From Bacteroidales bacterium UBA4295 (GTDB lineage Bacteria; Bacteroidota; Bacteroidia; Bacteroidales; Paludibacteraceae): 64,000 nucleotides of DNA. The stretch is from contig DGVB01000037.1 of assembly GCA_002395805.1 (NCBI GenBank), forward strand, positions 97,239 to 161,238, written 5' to 3'. Below are positions 57,486 to 64,000 of the stretch, one piece after another; the first letter of the stretch is position 1; the number at the start of each line of letters is the position of its first letter. Under the pieces are notes generated by a model. That model was not told where the DNA came from. It saw only the letters and a program-made list of their open reading frames with translations, and did no database searches. The position numbers and the translations under genes are program-made.

Positions 57486-58541
57486 TTAGGTGCTCTTTGG
57501 TTTCCTGATCCTTCCGCGGTAGTCATCCTGATGCGCTCGCGAGGCAACACCCCTATTCGCTATATAGCGGTCGTAATAGGAGATGATGAGTGTCGTGATC
57601 GGAAGCGCTATAATCATACCGATCACGCCGCATATGGCTCCCCAGATACTGAGACTCAGCAGGATAGCCGCCGGACTCATTCCGGTCACATTGCCCATAA
57701 TCTTGGGCGTCAGCACCATATCCTGAATACTCTGCACGACGATAAACACTACCGCCATCAGCAGCAATGTCAGCCATACAGGCTGGCCGGTCTGAGCCGA
57801 CTGAATCAGGCATAACACGATACACGGCGGAATGCCCAATGCCTGCATGTATGGCACCATATTCAGCAATCCGATGATCAATCCCATCGCTATTCCCATC
57901 GGCATGCCGATGATGGTGAAACCGATAGCGAACAATACGCCGACGCAGGTAGCGACCATCGCCTGGCCGCGGAAATAAGCGTTCATATTCCGGTCTATAT
58001 CGCCCATCATCGTTACTACTCTCGGGCGGATCTTACGCGGAATATACTTGCTGTAGTTCGCCCGGATATTGGGGAAATCGATCATCAGGAAAATCAGGTA
58101 CATAAACCCGATGAAGATTACCAGCAGTTCGCTCATCCAACTCAGTCCGCCGGTGATCCAGTTGCCGATCTTCGGCAGCAGTTCCTTGATCGAAGAGGTC
58201 AGTTCGGGATTTGCCAGTACGCTTTTCCAGTCCCATTCCTCCTGCCATTGCAGCAGTTTCTCCTGGGTCTCGGCAGACATGTATTGGTTGATATCGAATG
58301 TTGCGATATAGTTCTGGAATCCCGCCCAAGCGGTATTCACCTGATCCATAACCGGCTTGCGCAATGCTGCGATAGCGCCAACTACTATGCCGACCGCCAA
58401 CACCAGCGTTATTACCACCGCCAGAGCGCGATTGCGCACGCGGCATTTGGTCTGGATAAACACAACGATCGGGTCCAGCACATAGGCCAACAGAAAACTG
58501 ACAAAAAACGGCAGTAATACTCCGTATAGACGACTAAACAT
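57486..58541 (-). CDS. AI-2E family transporter (PerM-like)
   Basis: 351 residues with about seven to eight membrane helices (VLLPFFVSFLLAYVLDPIVV, LAVVITLVLAVGIVVGAIAAL, SELLVIFIGFMYLIFLMIDF, ILLSLSIWGAICGVIGMIIA). The family includes the AI-2 exporter TqsA and Na+/H+ or lipid-related members; substrate is not predictable. Last gene of the gpx operon, 2 nt after the holin-like gene. Confidence 0.88.
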   Translation of the reverse strand: MFSRLYGVLLPFFVSFLLAYVLDPIVVFIQTKCRVRNRALAVVITLVLAVGIVVGAIAALRKPVMDQVNTAWAGFQNYIATFDINQYMSAETQEKLLQWQEEWDWKSVLANPELTSSIKELLPKIGNWITGGLSWMSELLVIFIGFMYLIFLMIDFPNIRANYSKYIPRKIRPRVVTMMGDIDRNMNAYFRGQAMVATCVGVLFAIGFTIIGMPMGIAMGLIIGLLNMVPYMQALGIPPCIVLCLIQSAQTGQPVWLTLLLMAVVFIVVQSIQDMVLTPKIMGNVTGMSPAAILLSLSIWGAICGVIGMIIALPITTLIISYYDRYIANRGVASRAHQDDYRGRIRKPKST

Positions 58542-58543
58542 AG

Positions 58544-59041
58544 TTATTTACGGATCTTACCGGTGATCAGGTTCCACACGCGGCTGAACAGGTTCATGTA
58601 GAAATTCAGTTCCCGCGTCGCGTTCTCCACATGACATTCCATGCGCACGCTCTGCAGTTCCGCATGATGCTCTGCCTCCATGGTCTTGAGAGCCAACTCT
58701 TCCTCCGTTTGAATCTCCTTGCTCAGCAGTTTGATGAACGGATGGATGAACAGTTGCTTGCGGCATGCTATCGCTATGATGATCAATACGATATAGGTAC
58801 TGCCGATAATCAGAGCCGCAGCCCAAACCGGCATGTATGCCGACATCGCGTCGATAGCTGCTACGGCGCCGAAAGTGAATAACGCCAGCACGCAAAGTAA
58901 CAGGGTAAAGATCAACAGGAATAAGCCTAACAAACGGCTGATGATACCTATCAGTTTCAGTCTGCCTACTTCGCCTACCGACTTGCCGTACTCCGTCAAC
59001 TCGCTCTTGATCTGCTCGACAATCTCGCTCTCCATACTCAT
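58544..59041 (-). CDS. holin-superfamily-like (DUF1469 type) membrane protein
   Basis: 165 residues. An N-terminal amphipathic helix (EIVEQIKSELTEYGKSVGEV) and two adjacent membrane helices (LGLFLLIFTLLLCVLALFTF, MPVWAAALIIGSTYIVLIII) match the 'phage holin family' Holin-X/DUF1469 group, which in chromosomes is usually not phage-related. A coiled-coil tail follows. It overlaps ytxH by 4 nt. These pairs are common in Bacteroidota envelope-stress contexts. Confidence 0.75.
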   Translation of the reverse strand: MSMESEIVEQIKSELTEYGKSVGEVGRLKLIGIISRLLGLFLLIFTLLLCVLALFTFGAVAAIDAMSAYMPVWAAALIIGSTYIVLIIIAIACRKQLFIHPFIKLLSKEIQTEEELALKTMEAEHHAELQSVRMECHVENATRELNFYMNLFSRVWNLITGKIRK

Positions 59042-59268
59042 GCCTCCTCTTTTTTCGGTTCTGCTGTCTGTTCTGCGGCGTTGGCCTCTGCCAGATCCTG
59101 TTTCAACTGGTCGCAGTAATCCTGCATATGTTTCTTGGCTTCCTCGGCATAATCAGCAATCTGCTGACGTACTTCCTCTCCTGTCTTCGGGGTTAATAAC
59201 ATGGCAGCTGCTGCGCCTACTAATGCGCCGCCGATAAAGAGCGCGGCTCCTCTGAATAAGTTGCTCAT
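59038..59268 (-). CDS. YtxH domain protein
   Basis: 76 residues: one Gly/Ala-rich membrane helix (AALFIGGALVGAAAAMLLTP, with KTGEEVRQQIADYAEEAKKH after it) and an Ala/Glu-rich tail. YtxH proteins (B. subtilis general-stress type) are small membrane proteins of unknown mechanism. 11 nt downstream of the ohrR-type gene. Confidence 0.85.
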   Translation of the reverse strand: MSNLFRGAALFIGGALVGAAAAMLLTPKTGEEVRQQIADYAEEAKKHMQDYCDQLKQDLAEANAAEQTAEPKKEEA

Positions 59269-59279
59269 AATGGTATGAT

Positions 59280-59723
59280 TTATTTGTTGGTTTGTTGCAA
59301 TCCTTCAATCAGTTTGTCTAACGCAGGGATCATAGCCTGTAACTCCTGCATAGAGACATATTTGCCTATTTCGTTTCCCAGTTTAGCCGGTATCTCTTTT
59401 GCCTGCTCGCGCATGGCAATCGCCTGAGGAGTCAGACAGACGATCCGTTGCCGTGTATCCACTTCTCCTTTGACGCGTCTCACGAGTCCCGCTTTCTCCA
59501 TCCTCTGCAGCAGCGGAGTCACCGTGTTCGTCTCTAGCAGAAGACGTTTCGCAATATCGTTCACCGGCTGCTGGTCTTTTTCCCACAGCACCAGCAACAC
59601 CAAGTATTGCGGATACGTAATCCCCAATTGTTCAAAATAAGGATTATACGCACCCGCAATCATCCGCGCCGCCGTGTAGAGACGGAAACAGAGCTGGTTG
59701 TCCAATTTCAGTTGTTCGTACAT
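59280..59723 (-). CDS. OhrR-type MarR family regulator
   Basis: 147 residues. The start YEQLKLDNQLCFRLYTAARM places a Cys at the position of the peroxide-sensing Cys of OhrR. The winged helix follows (YPQYLVLLVLWEKDQQPVND, NTVTPLLQRMEKAGLVRR, DTRQR wing). OhrR proteins are repressors released by organic hydroperoxides. It is encoded with the peroxidase gene (1-nt overlap), and two related palindromic sites flank the operon promoter, so it probably autoregulates. Confidence 0.85.
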   Translation of the reverse strand: MYEQLKLDNQLCFRLYTAARMIAGAYNPYFEQLGITYPQYLVLLVLWEKDQQPVNDIAKRLLLETNTVTPLLQRMEKAGLVRRVKGEVDTRQRIVCLTPQAIAMREQAKEIPAKLGNEIGKYVSMQELQAMIPALDKLIEGLQQTNK

Positions 59724-60271
59724 TATTTCGCCAGTTCCGCTACGATATTTGCCTCAAAATCTTTGGGTTCGGCTACCGGCGCGAAGCGTTGGATCGTCTT
59801 GCCGTCTTTGGAAACGAGGAATTTCGTGAAGTTCCACAGGATATCGCTCTCTTTCTCTACGCTCTTGCTGATACGTTTGAGCATAGCGTGAGCGGCTTTG
59901 GCTTTGAGACCTTTGTATTCCTCCGTCGGCGCTTGTGATTTGAGATACTCAAATAGCGGGTTGGCGTTAGCGCCGTTCACGTCGCTTTTCGCCATCAGAG
60001 GGAACGTCACACCGTGGTTCAGACGGCAGAACTCTTCAATCTGCTCGTCGCTGCCAGGCTCCTGATTGGCGAACTGGTCGCAGGGGAAACCGAGAATCAC
60101 GAAACCCTGGTCTTTGTATTTCTTGTATAACTCCTCCAGACCGTCGTATTGCGGCGTGAAACCGCATTTGGATGCCGTATTGACGATCAGAATCACTTGT
60201 CCTTTGTAGTCTGCCAGACTTACCTCTTTGCCTCTGTTCGAGAGGACTTTGAAATCATAAATAGTTGCCAT
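59723..60271 (-). CDS. glutathione peroxidase family (thiol peroxidase) protein
   Basis: Start at 60271 (MATIYDFKVLSNRGKEVSLA); upstream in-frame codons are intergenic. 182 residues. Catalytic Cys36 in NTASKCGFTPQY (Cys, not selenocysteine), Gln in GFPCDQFANQEPG and Trp-Asn in DILWNFTKFLVSKDG. Bacterial Cys-Gpx proteins usually use thioredoxin to reduce hydroperoxides. First gene of a five-gene operon (gpx, ohrR, ytxH, holin-like, AI-2E). Confidence 0.93.
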   Translation of the reverse strand: MATIYDFKVLSNRGKEVSLADYKGQVILIVNTASKCGFTPQYDGLEELYKKYKDQGFVILGFPCDQFANQEPGSDEQIEEFCRLNHGVTFPLMAKSDVNGANANPLFEYLKSQAPTEEYKGLKAKAAHAMLKRISKSVEKESDILWNFTKFLVSKDGKTIQRFAPVAEPKDFEANIVAELAK

Positions 60272-60295
60272 ATTTGTATTGTTTTTGTAATTCAA

Positions 60296-60400
60296 TTATC
60301 AATTATCAATCCACCATTAAGCGCCGCGTCACCATTAATCATTCCACCATTTCACCATTCCACCATTAAGCGGCTCCGCCGCGTCACCATTAATCAATTT
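60296..60400. repeat. CCACCATTAA/TCAATTA simple repeats in the gpx leader
   Basis: About six degenerate CCACCATT or ACCATTAA units and two AATTATC units lie in the leader between the gpx promoter and its start. A GGCTCCGCCGCG hairpin is included. The reverse complement (AATGGTGGAATGGTG) is the family found in frame at 10551-10584. Confidence 0.65.
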
Positions 60401-60406
60401 ATCATT

Positions 60407-60472
60407 TATATCGCACACGACTGAAATCGAGTGCAAAGGTACTGCTTTTATTTTAATATCGCAAACGATATA
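60407..60472. promoter_or_regulatory. gpx operon promoter with candidate OhrR operators
   Basis: Minus-strand promoter: TTTG (plus 60462-60465), 20 nt, TACCTTTG (plus 60434-60441). The -33 box is embedded in the palindrome ATATCG-CAAA-CGATAT (60457-60472). A second, related site TATATCGCACACGAC (60407-60421) lies just past the start. Two sites flanking the promoter suit repression by the operon's own MarR/OhrR protein (inference). Confidence 0.6.
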
Positions 60473-60544
60473 TCTAAAAATTATGTATTTTCTTAATTAT
60501 AGTATATCATTTCTTAATAACAGGATATAGTATGCTTCCTTTTT

Positions 60545-60576
60545 TTTGCACAATTCGAAAAAAAGTTGTAATTTTG
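60545..60576 (+). promoter_or_regulatory. promoter of the 60612 gene
   Basis: TTTG (60545-60548), 20-nt spacer, TAATTTTG (60569-60576). Confidence 0.78.
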
Positions 60577-60611
60577 CAAGGTTATTTAAGTTACTAAATT
60601 CGCTACCCATC

Positions 60612-63026
60612 ATGAAACACTTTCGCTTATTCACTCTCCTGCTTCTGGCTAACTGCGTTTTATGTCCCCTTCGGGCTGCTGTTCCGGCTACTCCTCTTGC
60701 GTATTACACGCCTTCCGAGGCGCTCAATATGACCCGGAGCGGCGACGGAAATCCGAATGACGAACCCTATACCGTTATCCAAACCGAAGCAGGACGCAAG
60801 TGCGTCTATGTGCCGTCCTCCAAGTTCCTCTATTTCCGTATCAATAAGACGGTTGTTCCTTCCACGATGGATACGCTGGTCTTCAAGATCACCTATCTCG
60901 ACCGCGGGACGGGAGAACTGAGGATGCAGTATAATGCTACCGGCAATCGCAACTATGAGTCGTGCGTCGTCGCTAAAACCGCTTCCGACCAATGGATAAC
61001 TGTTACTATGGCGGTCACGGATGCTTCCCTGCGCGATGCGCAGAACCATGGCGACATCCGCATCAACGAAGGAAACTATATCGCTCGCGTGGAGGTGTAT
61101 AACGGAACGCTTGATCCGCTTTCCGAACCGCTCTGCCCGCATGCGGGAGGAAGTGCCTATTCGGAGTTTGTCGGCAAGTCGGTTGCTGGTTATCAGGCTT
61201 GGTTCCGCGTAGCGGGACGGTATGATTTCTGGCATCATTGGGGAAACGATGCGGTAGCTCCGGACGGTACGCGATGGCCCAGACCCAACAATCATACTTT
61301 TGAGATCTATCCCGATATCTCCTTCTACGACGATGCCGATCTGGCGCAGACGGGTTTTGCCGATCTCGGAAACGGAGAACCGGCGAGACTCTATAATGCC
61401 GCTTCGCCTTCGGTTATCGCGAAGCATTTTGCCCTCATGCAGCAGCATGGCATAGACGGAGTCGCGGTTCAGCGGTTCTTGGGACCCGAGATGCGCACTA
61501 TTGCCAATAATCCTGCCGCTACGCTCCTTTCCATCCGCAGCCAGGCGGAGAATAACAGCCGGCTCTTCTATATCTGCTATGACATCACCTCCAACGGTCT
61601 GGAGTCCACCTGGGCGGATCTGATTCGTTTTGACTGGGTCTATAATATCGAGCAGAACTACTCCCTCACGCAATCGCCTGCTTATGCTACGGTCAACGGC
61701 AAACCGGTTGTGCAGGTCTGGGGAACGGGTTTCACGGACAATCATCCTGGTACGGCAGCGGAGACGATTGCGCTCATCGAATGGCTCAAGAGCCGCGGAT
61801 GCTATGTCATCGGAGGTGTGCCTACTTACTGGCGGGAGAACCGCAATGATGCCAAAGGACCGTCGCAGCCTGATCAGGCTAACCGGGAGAGTTTTGAGGA
61901 AGTCTACAAGCATTATGACATGCTCTCGCCTTGGCTCGTAGGACGGTTCAGCAATCTCCAGGAGGCGCAGTATTTCTTCTCTCTCCAGCGCCAGGACAAG
62001 CATTATTGCGACTCGCTTCATATCGGTTATATGCCTACTCTCTTCCCGGGTTTCGGATGGGCTACGTGGAATACGGGTGTGCCTAATCAGGCACCGCGGC
62101 AGGCGGGTTCATTCCTTTGGGAGCAAGCCAAGAATATCCGTCAGACGGGATGTACCAATATGTATTTCTCTATGTTTGATGAGTATGACGAAGGCACGGC
62201 GTTGCTCTCGGCGGCTACCGACTATACCATGCTGCCGGCCGATGCGTATTTTCTGACCACTTCGGCGGACGGACGATGGCTTTCTTCGGATTTCTATCTG
62301 CGCCTGGCGGGAGATGCCGCGCGGATGCTGAAGGGTGCCAAGGATACCGCTTTCGCTACTCCTTACAGCCTCGGACCTGTCTTCTATCGCAATAGTTTTG
62401 AGAGCCGCACTACGCCTTATAACTATGTCAATCATGTGCCGCAGAATACCGGCACTTTCCCTATCGATCCGTGTCTCTATCTGCCGCAGCAGATCATCAG
62501 CACCCATGTTACCGATGCGGTCTGCGAGATCGTCCGCTCCTCTGCCCGTACGGGCGAGTATGCGCTCTCCGTCAGAGGTTCGGCTGCTGCCTCCGCGCAT
62601 TATCAGTACCGGTTCGCCAAAACCCGTATCGAGGTCACACGGCCGATGCGTCTGACGGCTTTCCGGGCTGCTGCCGGTATAGGAGAGAATATACAAATCA
62701 TGCTCTCCATGCGTTCCGGACAAACGATCACCACCTCCGTCGATTCCGTGGACGGTTCGTTCTCGCGCCTGGTGGCTTATATACCGCTATCCTTCGCGGG
62801 AGACTGTATCGATGCCGTTTCCGTCGTTCTCACTACAACCGAGACGGGTGCTTTCTCCGCTACGATAGATGATATCCTGATCGAAGAATGGGACGGTACG
62901 AATACGGCGATTGATCAGTCGGAGTGCACTCCCGGAAGCAACACGATGCGTTTCGACATCCTGGGACGTCCCGTTTCGGACGATTACAGAGGTATCGTTG
63001 TCACACCTTCCGGCAAGTTTTTCTGA
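60612..63026 (+). CDS. secreted glycoside hydrolase family 99/71-like protein with T9SS-type C-terminus
   Basis: Start at 60612 (MKHFRLFTLLLLANCVLCPL) gives the signal peptide. 804 residues. Residues about 25-180 form an N-terminal beta domain. The central domain resembles GH99/GH71-like enzymes: VAGYQAWFRVAGRYDFWHHW, FALMQQHGIDGVAVQRFLGP, VQVWGTGFTDNHPGTAAETI, GGVPTYWRENRNDAK and MYFSMFDEYDEGTAL. These families cleave alpha-mannans or alpha-glucans; the exact substrate cannot be stated. A jellyroll domain follows, and RFDILGRPVSDDYRGIVVTP with GKFF closes it as a type A sorting domain. Confidence 0.82.
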   Translation: MKHFRLFTLLLLANCVLCPLRAAVPATPLAYYTPSEALNMTRSGDGNPNDEPYTVIQTEAGRKCVYVPSSKFLYFRINKTVVPSTMDTLVFKITYLDRGTGELRMQYNATGNRNYESCVVAKTASDQWITVTMAVTDASLRDAQNHGDIRINEGNYIARVEVYNGTLDPLSEPLCPHAGGSAYSEFVGKSVAGYQAWFRVAGRYDFWHHWGNDAVAPDGTRWPRPNNHTFEIYPDISFYDDADLAQTGFADLGNGEPARLYNAASPSVIAKHFALMQQHGIDGVAVQRFLGPEMRTIANNPAATLLSIRSQAENNSRLFYICYDITSNGLESTWADLIRFDWVYNIEQNYSLTQSPAYATVNGKPVVQVWGTGFTDNHPGTAAETIALIEWLKSRGCYVIGGVPTYWRENRNDAKGPSQPDQANRESFEEVYKHYDMLSPWLVGRFSNLQEAQYFFSLQRQDKHYCDSLHIGYMPTLFPGFGWATWNTGVPNQAPRQAGSFLWEQAKNIRQTGCTNMYFSMFDEYDEGTALLSAATDYTMLPADAYFLTTSADGRWLSSDFYLRLAGDAARMLKGAKDTAFATPYSLGPVFYRNSFESRTTPYNYVNHVPQNTGTFPIDPCLYLPQQIISTHVTDAVCEIVRSSARTGEYALSVRGSAAASAHYQYRFAKTRIEVTRPMRLTAFRAAAGIGENIQIMLSMRSGQTITTSVDSVDGSFSRLVAYIPLSFAGDCIDAVSVVLTTTETGAFSATIDDILIEEWDGTNTAIDQSECTPGSNTMRFDILGRPVSDDYRGIVVTPSGKFF

Positions 63027-63043
63027 CAAGATTTTTGATTTTT

Positions 63044-63075
63044 CTTGCGTATCTCAAAAAAATGTTGTAATTTTG
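63044..63075 (+). promoter_or_regulatory. promoter of the 63403 lipoprotein
   Basis: CTTG (63044-63047), 20-nt spacer, TAATTTTG (63068-63075). It lies about 325 nt before the ATG. Confidence 0.75.
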
Positions 63076-63082
63076 TGTGCAA

Positions 63083-63402
63083 AATTGCTACACGCCGCAA
63101 GGGTTTTTGTCATTTTTGTGAGGGCATAAAGCCCGTATTTTTGTAAGCCGACGGTCTCATAAATAAAAACCTTTTTTAGGTTTATGTCTGTGACGAAAAA
63201 TAGTTTAGTATTGTTAGCAGCATCCGCTGCTGCGGATTTGGATGGTAAGCCGCGCTGCAAGCTCGCTTGTGAGCGCGTATTAGCAAACAAGTACGCTCAA
63301 GGCCGCATAGGCCAAAATAGTAAACTATTTTAAGTCGCAGGGTTTTATAGGTTTTTTTCAAGACCGGCGAGCGCGTTTTTGATTTACTTTTAAAAAAAAT
63401 AT
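63083..63402 (+). promoter_or_regulatory. long structured 5' leader of the 63403 gene
   Basis: Successive hairpins: GGGC-ATAAA-GCCC followed by GTATTTTTG (terminator-like, about 63122-63141); AAACCT/AGGTTT (63168-63183); overlapping GCAGC/GCTGC and ATCCGC-TGCT-GCGGAT, which cannot form together; CGCGCT/AGCGCG; GGCC-GCATA-GGCC; AAAATAG-TAAA-CTATTTT. It ends near CGCGTTTTTGATTTA (63372-63386), identical to the end of the element at 1744-1758. No credible ORF inside. Confidence 0.5.
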
Positions 63403-63831
63403 ATGAAACGATTATTCTTAGTATTGGCAGCCGCAACGCTGCTCGCAGGCTGCAAGAACGAGCAAAACCCGCCGGAAGTAGGCGGTATGAGTTATAACAA
63501 ATACTTTTTCCGAATAGTTAATAACACTACTCAGGCTGACTTCAAACTCAATTTCATTAGCGCATCTGGAGAACAATTAGACATTAGCCCCGTAGTAGGA
63601 CCGGGCGGGTCCAGCTCTTGCACCCTGAATGATGTTTTCGCCCTTTCTGGCAGCAGCCCGGCTGCAGGAGTATACCTTTATCCTGCAGCGCATGATTTAA
63701 CTACCGATACATGGGTGGAACTGGAGAGTGAAGGGATCTGGAACTTCAGTAATGAAGGCGTTGTCGTCACGCTCAGTTATTTCCTTGGCCACTACTCCGT
63801 CAGTTATGAATATGTAAGTCGCATCAACTGA
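63403..63831 (+). CDS. lipoprotein of unknown function
   Basis: 142 residues. Lipobox TLLAGC (Cys18), then KNEQNPPEVGG, similar to the mature start of the 43110 lipoprotein (TNENPPEGG). A small beta domain follows (FRIVNNTTQADFKLNFISAS, GVVVTLSYFLGHYSVSYEYV). No family recognised. It is preceded by a 325-nt leader and faced by an antisense promoter just past its stop. Confidence 0.7.
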   Translation: MKRLFLVLAAATLLAGCKNEQNPPEVGGMSYNKYFFRIVNNTTQADFKLNFISASGEQLDISPVVGPGGSSSCTLNDVFALSGSSPAAGVYLYPAAHDLTTDTWVELESEGIWNFSNEGVVVTLSYFLGHYSVSYEYVSRIN

Positions 63832-63845
63832 CGCTCCGATCACAG

Positions 63846-63877
63846 CAAAATTACAACAAATTTCCCACATATACAAA
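63846..63877 (-). promoter_or_regulatory. orphan minus-strand promoter aimed into the 63403 gene
   Basis: Minus strand: TTTG (plus 63874-63877), 20 nt, TAATTTTG (plus 63846-63853). Expected start is near 63838, 7 nt beyond the lipoprotein stop, transcribing antisense to that gene. No minus-strand gene follows. Confidence 0.55.
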
Positions 63878-63884
63878 CAATTCC

Positions 63885-64000
63885 GAAGATTTTTATAATT
63901 TTACTCCGAACTTTTTAATAAATCCACTCCGAAGATTTTGGAAGTTTTATTCCGATAAATTCCAAAATAATCGTTCGAAATAATCGTTGTATATTTAAAA
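63885..64000. repeat. AT-rich degenerate repeats at window end
   Basis: Three to four copies of an ACTCCGAAGATTTT-like unit (about 63884, 63902, 63927, 63950) in a very AT-rich stretch. No gene is seen up to the window edge. Confidence 0.5.

Noticed and set aside
58544-59041. Prophage remnant suggested by the holin-like protein
   Set aside because: DUF1469/Holin-X proteins occur in chromosomal envelope operons; no lysin, tail or terminase genes nearby.

Overview
The window is from a bacterium of the phylum Bacteroidota, almost certainly order Bacteroidales. The evidence is: promoters of the type TTTG or CTTG, 20 nt, TAnnTTTG; very large secreted proteins with type IX secretion (T9SS)-like C-terminal sorting domains; and Bacteroidota-type versions of many genes (alpha-glucan phosphorylase, a zinc-ligand-free Tgt, DUF3127, DUF6242, DUF5686, an Mpl-like Mur ligase). 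No rRNA, tRNA, phage, IS transposase or CRISPR array is visible. The species cannot be named from the sequence; an uncultured gut-type lineage is a guess.

Layout. 1-1384: 3' part of alpha-glucan phosphorylase. 1385-1909: non-coding region with a structured repeat. 1931-10667: a small membrane-anchored secreted protein and a 2792-residue surface protein. 10900-15494: AAA+ ATPase, panD, a frameshifted GxxExxY nuclease-fold gene bracketed by two 121-bp palindromic elements, tgt and an LptF/LptG permease. 15542-15835 (minus): a tiny sorting-domain protein. 16196-22989: typA, trigger factor, Mpl-like ligase, dCMP deaminase, S41 protease. 23040-25544 (minus): aminoacyl-histidine dipeptidase and type I asparaginase, divergent from an atypical response regulator, rpe and a minimal ComEC (25635-28105). 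28190-39038: an overlapping five-gene operon (secreted protein, 2290-residue IgGFc-binding/Cys-Asp-Ser repeat protein, outer-membrane barrel, xseA, HhH protein). 39183-42469: TPR-TM-HTH regulator coupled to a secreted tandem-repeat protein. 42470-43109: repeat-rich non-coding region. 43110-57463: lipoprotein, ddl, polyprenyl synthase, conserved hypothetical gene, formyl-THF cyclo-ligase (minus), DUF6242 lipoprotein, pgk, DUF3127, phosphoesterase, recO, rpmH, rbfA, LolC/E permease, lipoprotein, xerD, DUF5686 protein, pspC. 57486-60271 (minus): a gpx-ohrR-ytxH-holin-like-AI-2E operon. 60612-63831: a GH99-like secreted protein and a lipoprotein with a long structured leader.

Most of the window is core metabolism, cell-envelope assembly and translation, packed in overlapping genes, with several large secreted proteins. 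The most unusual material is between and inside genes. (i) A GxxExxY gene sits between two equal-length palindromic elements of dissimilar interior but similar architecture. (ii) An intergenic repeat has two copies about 41 kb apart that share a hairpin whose four inner base pairs all differ yet still pair. (iii) Short intergenic-type repeats recur in frame inside at least eight protein genes. (iv) Promoters are very uniform, including one orphan promoter aimed antisense into the last gene.
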